From: Achromobacter pestifer
Lineage (GTDB): Bacteria; Pseudomonadota; Gammaproteobacteria; Burkholderiales; Burkholderiaceae_B
DNA: 64,000 nucleotides
Assembly (NCBI RefSeq): GCF_902859625.1
Contig: NZ_CADIJX010000003.1
Coordinates: 62,001 to 126,000 of the forward strand
Reading direction: 5' to 3'
Shown here in pieces: positions 61,727 through 64,000 of the stretch; position 1 is the first letter of the stretch; each line of letters begins with the position of its first letter. The notes below the pieces were generated by a model. It searched no databases. It saw only the letters and a program-made list of their open reading frames with translations, and was not told where the DNA came from. Made by a program: the position numbers and the translations under genes.

Positions 61727-63133
61727 ATGACCGCCCCAGCCGCGCTCCCCCCTTCTTCTGCGCTGTCCGCGCCAACGCCCCAGGCGTCTCATCGCGCCGA
61801 GCTGGCCAGTCTGCTCTATCGCCAGTCATATGGCGTGCTGTTTGCCAACTTCGTCATCGTGATCCCCGTGGCCTACGTGATGCGCGCAAGCGTGCCGGAC
61901 TGGCTGCTGGCCGTCTGGGCCGCCGCGCTTTACGTGTTGACGATGTTGCGCGTGGGTGTGAACCGCCAGTTTCTGCGGCGCCAGATCGCGCCCGCCGACG
62001 TGCAGGGCTGGGTCTTCGGGTTCTGCGCCTTGTCCTGGCTGTCGGGCCTGCTGTGGGGGCTGGCTGGCCTGGCCGCAGTGCTGTCACACGACAGCATGAT
62101 GCTGGCGTTTGGCTGTGTGATGCTGGCCGGCATGTGCAGCGGTGCGGTGCCGTCGCTATCGGCCTACCCGCCGGCCTATGCCGGATCGGCCTTGGCCATG
62201 CTGGCGCCGTTTACCGTGGCCTGCCTGATCGAGGGCGATGGATTGCATCTGGTCTACGCCGCCTTTGCGCTTTGCTTGCTGGGCGTGAACCTGTATTTCA
62301 GCATCGTCACCTATCGCAGCCTGAAGACCACGGTGGCACTGCGCTTTGAGAACCTGGGCCTGATCGGCGACTTGCAGCGCGAACGGGACCGCGTGGCCGC
62401 TGCCGACCAAGCCAAGACCCGTTTCCTGGCTGCCGCCGGGCACGATCTGCGCCAACCTGTCCATGCGCTGGGCCTGTTCACCGACATTCTTGCCAACCGC
62501 GCCCAGCAAGGCGACGCCAGTCCGCAGGACGTGCTGCACGTGGCGCGACGCCAGCAAACCGTGCTGGCCAGCCTGAACCGCTTGCTGGACGGCTTGCTGG
62601 ACGTGTCGCGCATGGACGCGCATCTGCTGCGCGTCGAACGGCGGCCGGTCAGCCTGGACGCGCTGTTCGACGAAATCCGGCAAGACTTTGAACCCCAGGC
62701 GCAGGCGCAAGGTTTGCGCTTGGCCGTGGTGCCCACGCATCTGGTGCTGGATACGGACCCGACCCTGCTGCGTCGCGTCTTGCACAACCTGCTGAGCAAC
62801 GCTTTGTCGTACACGCCCAAAGGCGGCGTGCTGTTGTGCGCGCGTCCTCGACAGGGTGGCGCGTTGATCCAGGTCTGGGACACCGGGGTGGGTATTGCGC
62901 CCGATGCGCAAGAGGCGGTTTTCAACGAATTCACGCGCGGTGCCAGCGCGCCAGCGGGGCAGGGACTGGGTTTGGGCTTGGGTCTGGCGATCGTGCGGCG
63001 GCTGACGGGGCTGATGGGCTTTGAGATCCTGCTGCGGTCCACGCCGGGCAAGGGGTCCGTGTTTTCGATCCGCACGCCCGCGTCCGCCCGGGCCGATCAC
63101 ATTCCCGCCATGCATGTAGCGGACAAAAAATAA
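61727..63133 (+). CDS. Membrane sensor histidine kinase
   Basis: 468 aa. Roughly six membrane helices fill residues 30-200 with no large periplasmic domain, suggesting intramembrane sensing. The H-box is FLAAAGHDLRQPVHALGLF, characteristic of the HDLRQP subgroup. The HATPase domain has NLLSNALSYTPKGGVLL (N-box), VWDTGVGI (G1) and GLGLGLAIVRRL (G2). The partner is the divergent NarL-type regulator. The stimulus is unknown. Confidence 0.92.
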   Translation: MTAPAALPPSSALSAPTPQASHRAELASLLYRQSYGVLFANFVIVIPVAYVMRASVPDWLLAVWAAALYVLTMLRVGVNRQFLRRQIAPADVQGWVFGFCALSWLSGLLWGLAGLAAVLSHDSMMLAFGCVMLAGMCSGAVPSLSAYPPAYAGSALAMLAPFTVACLIEGDGLHLVYAAFALCLLGVNLYFSIVTYRSLKTTVALRFENLGLIGDLQRERDRVAAADQAKTRFLAAAGHDLRQPVHALGLFTDILANRAQQGDASPQDVLHVARRQQTVLASLNRLLDGLLDVSRMDAHLLRVERRPVSLDALFDEIRQDFEPQAQAQGLRLAVVPTHLVLDTDPTLLRRVLHNLLSNALSYTPKGGVLLCARPRQGGALIQVWDTGVGIAPDAQEAVFNEFTRGASAPAGQGLGLGLGLAIVRRLTGLMGFEILLRSTPGKGSVFSIRTPASARADHIPAMHVADKK

Positions 63134-63175
63134 TCAGTTGAAGTCCGGGCTCCGCCCTTCTGTAATAGACGCCAG

Positions 63176-63195
63176 GCGTCCTTTGATCAGGACGC
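63176..63195. promoter_or_regulatory. Inverted repeat GCGTCC-N8-GGACGC before MFS gene
   Basis: Perfect 6-bp arms, 22 bp upstream of the MFS start. It could be an operator or the 3'-end hairpin of the kinase transcript. Confidence 0.4.
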
Positions 63196-63217
63196 TGCGT
63201 CAGACAGGAGAACCGCC

Positions 63218-64000
63218 ATGCCGTCCCCGCTTGCCAAGTCTTCCCCGGATGCTTCATCGCTATGGCTGCTGGTGCTTGCTGGCGGTATCGTCATGGGCTT
63301 GGCCCTGGGCGTGCGTCACGTGCAGGGCCTGTTCCTGTTGCCGGTGTCGATGGATAGGGGCTGGAGCCGTGAAACCTTCGCCATGGCGATGGCCGTGCAG
63401 AACCTGACATGGGGCATCGCGCAGCCTTTTACCGGCATGATCGCTGACCGCTTCGGGTCGGCCAAGGTCATTGCCGGGGGGCTGGTTTGTTACGCGCTGG
63501 GGTTGGTCGGCATGGCGTATGCCGCGACGCCTGCTGTGTTTCTGCTGACGGCTGGCGTGTGCATCGGCATTGCGCTGTCCGGGACGGCGTTTGCTGTCAT
63601 CTATGGCGCATTGAGCCGCCTGGTGCCCGCCGAACGCCGGGGTTGGGCGCTGGGGGGGGCGGGCGCGGTGGGCGGACTGGGCCAGTTCACCATGGTGCCG
63701 GCCGCGCAATGGCTCATTGGCGGCTGGGGCTGGGTCAGTGCCTTGCTGGTATTCGCAGTGACGTTAGCCATCGTGCTGCCGCTGGCATGGCCGTTGCGCG
63801 AGCCTGCTCGCGGCGCGCATGATCCCGCTTCACCCGATGCGGGGCTGACCATGCGCGCCGCGATCCGGGAAGCTTTCGCGCAGCCCGGATTCTGGCTGCT
63901 GAACCTGGGATTCCTGGCTTGCGGTTTCCAGCTGGCGTTCATTGGCACGCACCTGCCCGCGTACTTGATGGACAAAGGCCTGCGCGCCGCCGATGCCGTG
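63218..64000 (+). CDS. MFS transporter, 3' end beyond window
   Basis: 261 codons are open to the window edge. ATG 63218 has AGGAG upstream. About eight membrane helices are visible. The N-terminus GIVMGLALGVRHVQGLFLLPVSMDRGWSRETFAMA and the loop motif MIADRFGSAKVIAGG place it in the monocarboxylate/oxalate-formate-like MFS group. The substrate is probably a small carboxylate. Truncated only by the sequence end. Confidence 0.85.
   Translation, partial: MPSPLAKSSPDASSLWLLVLAGGIVMGLALGVRHVQGLFLLPVSMDRGWSRETFAMAMAVQNLTWGIAQPFTGMIADRFGSAKVIAGGLVCYALGLVGMAYAATPAVFLLTAGVCIGIALSGTAFAVIYGALSRLVPAERRGWALGGAGAVGGLGQFTMVPAAQWLIGGWGWVSALLVFAVTLAIVLPLAWPLREPARGAHDPASPDAGLTMRAAIREAFAQPGFWLLNLGFLACGFQLAFIGTHLPAYLMDKGLRAADAV

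Overview
The window is 64 kb of GC-rich, gene-dense bacterial DNA. It most resembles an Alcaligenaceae (Burkholderiales) chromosome of the Achromobacter/Bordetella type. This rests on gene content: three orphan Bug-type solute receptors, an AapJQMP amino-acid transporter, a MexEF-OprN-like efflux locus with its own LysR regulator, a gentisate operon, and many LysR/IclR/AraC regulators. The genus is an inference. No rRNA, tRNA, CRISPR array or insertion sequence was recognised.

Layout. 0-6 kb: a HAD-type nucleotidase, RNA 2',3'-cyclic phosphodiesterase, an M24 peptidase-like protein, a GlxA-type regulator, an orphan CheD with a repetitive tail, and ftsEX. 6-11.6 kb: an amino-acid ABC transporter (receptor, terminator hairpin, two permeases, ATPase) and an orphan Bug receptor. 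11.6-12.95 kb: non-coding, a tandemly duplicated composite of palindromes, 45-bp repeats and a long stem-loop. 13-22.7 kb: a VOC protein, then a leftward eight-gene gentisate (3-hydroxybenzoate) operon with a PchB-like chorismate mutase homologue and two orphan solute receptors, controlled by a divergent LysR gene. 22.7-35.5 kb: two tripartite efflux systems pointing at each other, an EmrAB-like MFS pump with AraC regulator and a MexEF-OprN-like RND pump with LysR regulator. 35.6-38.6 kb: an AI-2E family protein, a PhyH-type dioxygenase and an IclR regulator. 38.6-39.5 kb: a second repeat region built on the same plan as the first. 39.5-48.1 kb: a leftward operon (FAD 2-hydroxyacid dehydrogenase, PotD-like receptor, ATPase, fused permease, DapA-like lyase) divergent from an FMN 2-hydroxyacid oxidase and proC. 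48.1-54.1 kb: MFS/XRE pair, a metal-type PadR regulator with siderophore-interacting reductase, LysR/isocitrate-lyase-family pair. 54.1-64 kb: two very large exported WG-repeat paralogues behind an ECF sigma factor, a divergent response regulator/histidine kinase pair, and an MFS gene cut by the window edge.

Working together. The gentisate genes form a complete route from 3-hydroxybenzoate to pyruvate and fumarate. The 39.5-48 kb cluster looks like uptake of an unidentified hydroxyacid or amine followed by oxidation of both stereoisomers and aldol cleavage. The most unusual parts are the two composite repeat loci (a conserved hairpin core inside non-homologous long stems), the sigma-factor/WG-protein cluster, and the mirrored start of the AraC gene, which creates a 62-codon ORF that overlaps the efflux operon start as ATGA.
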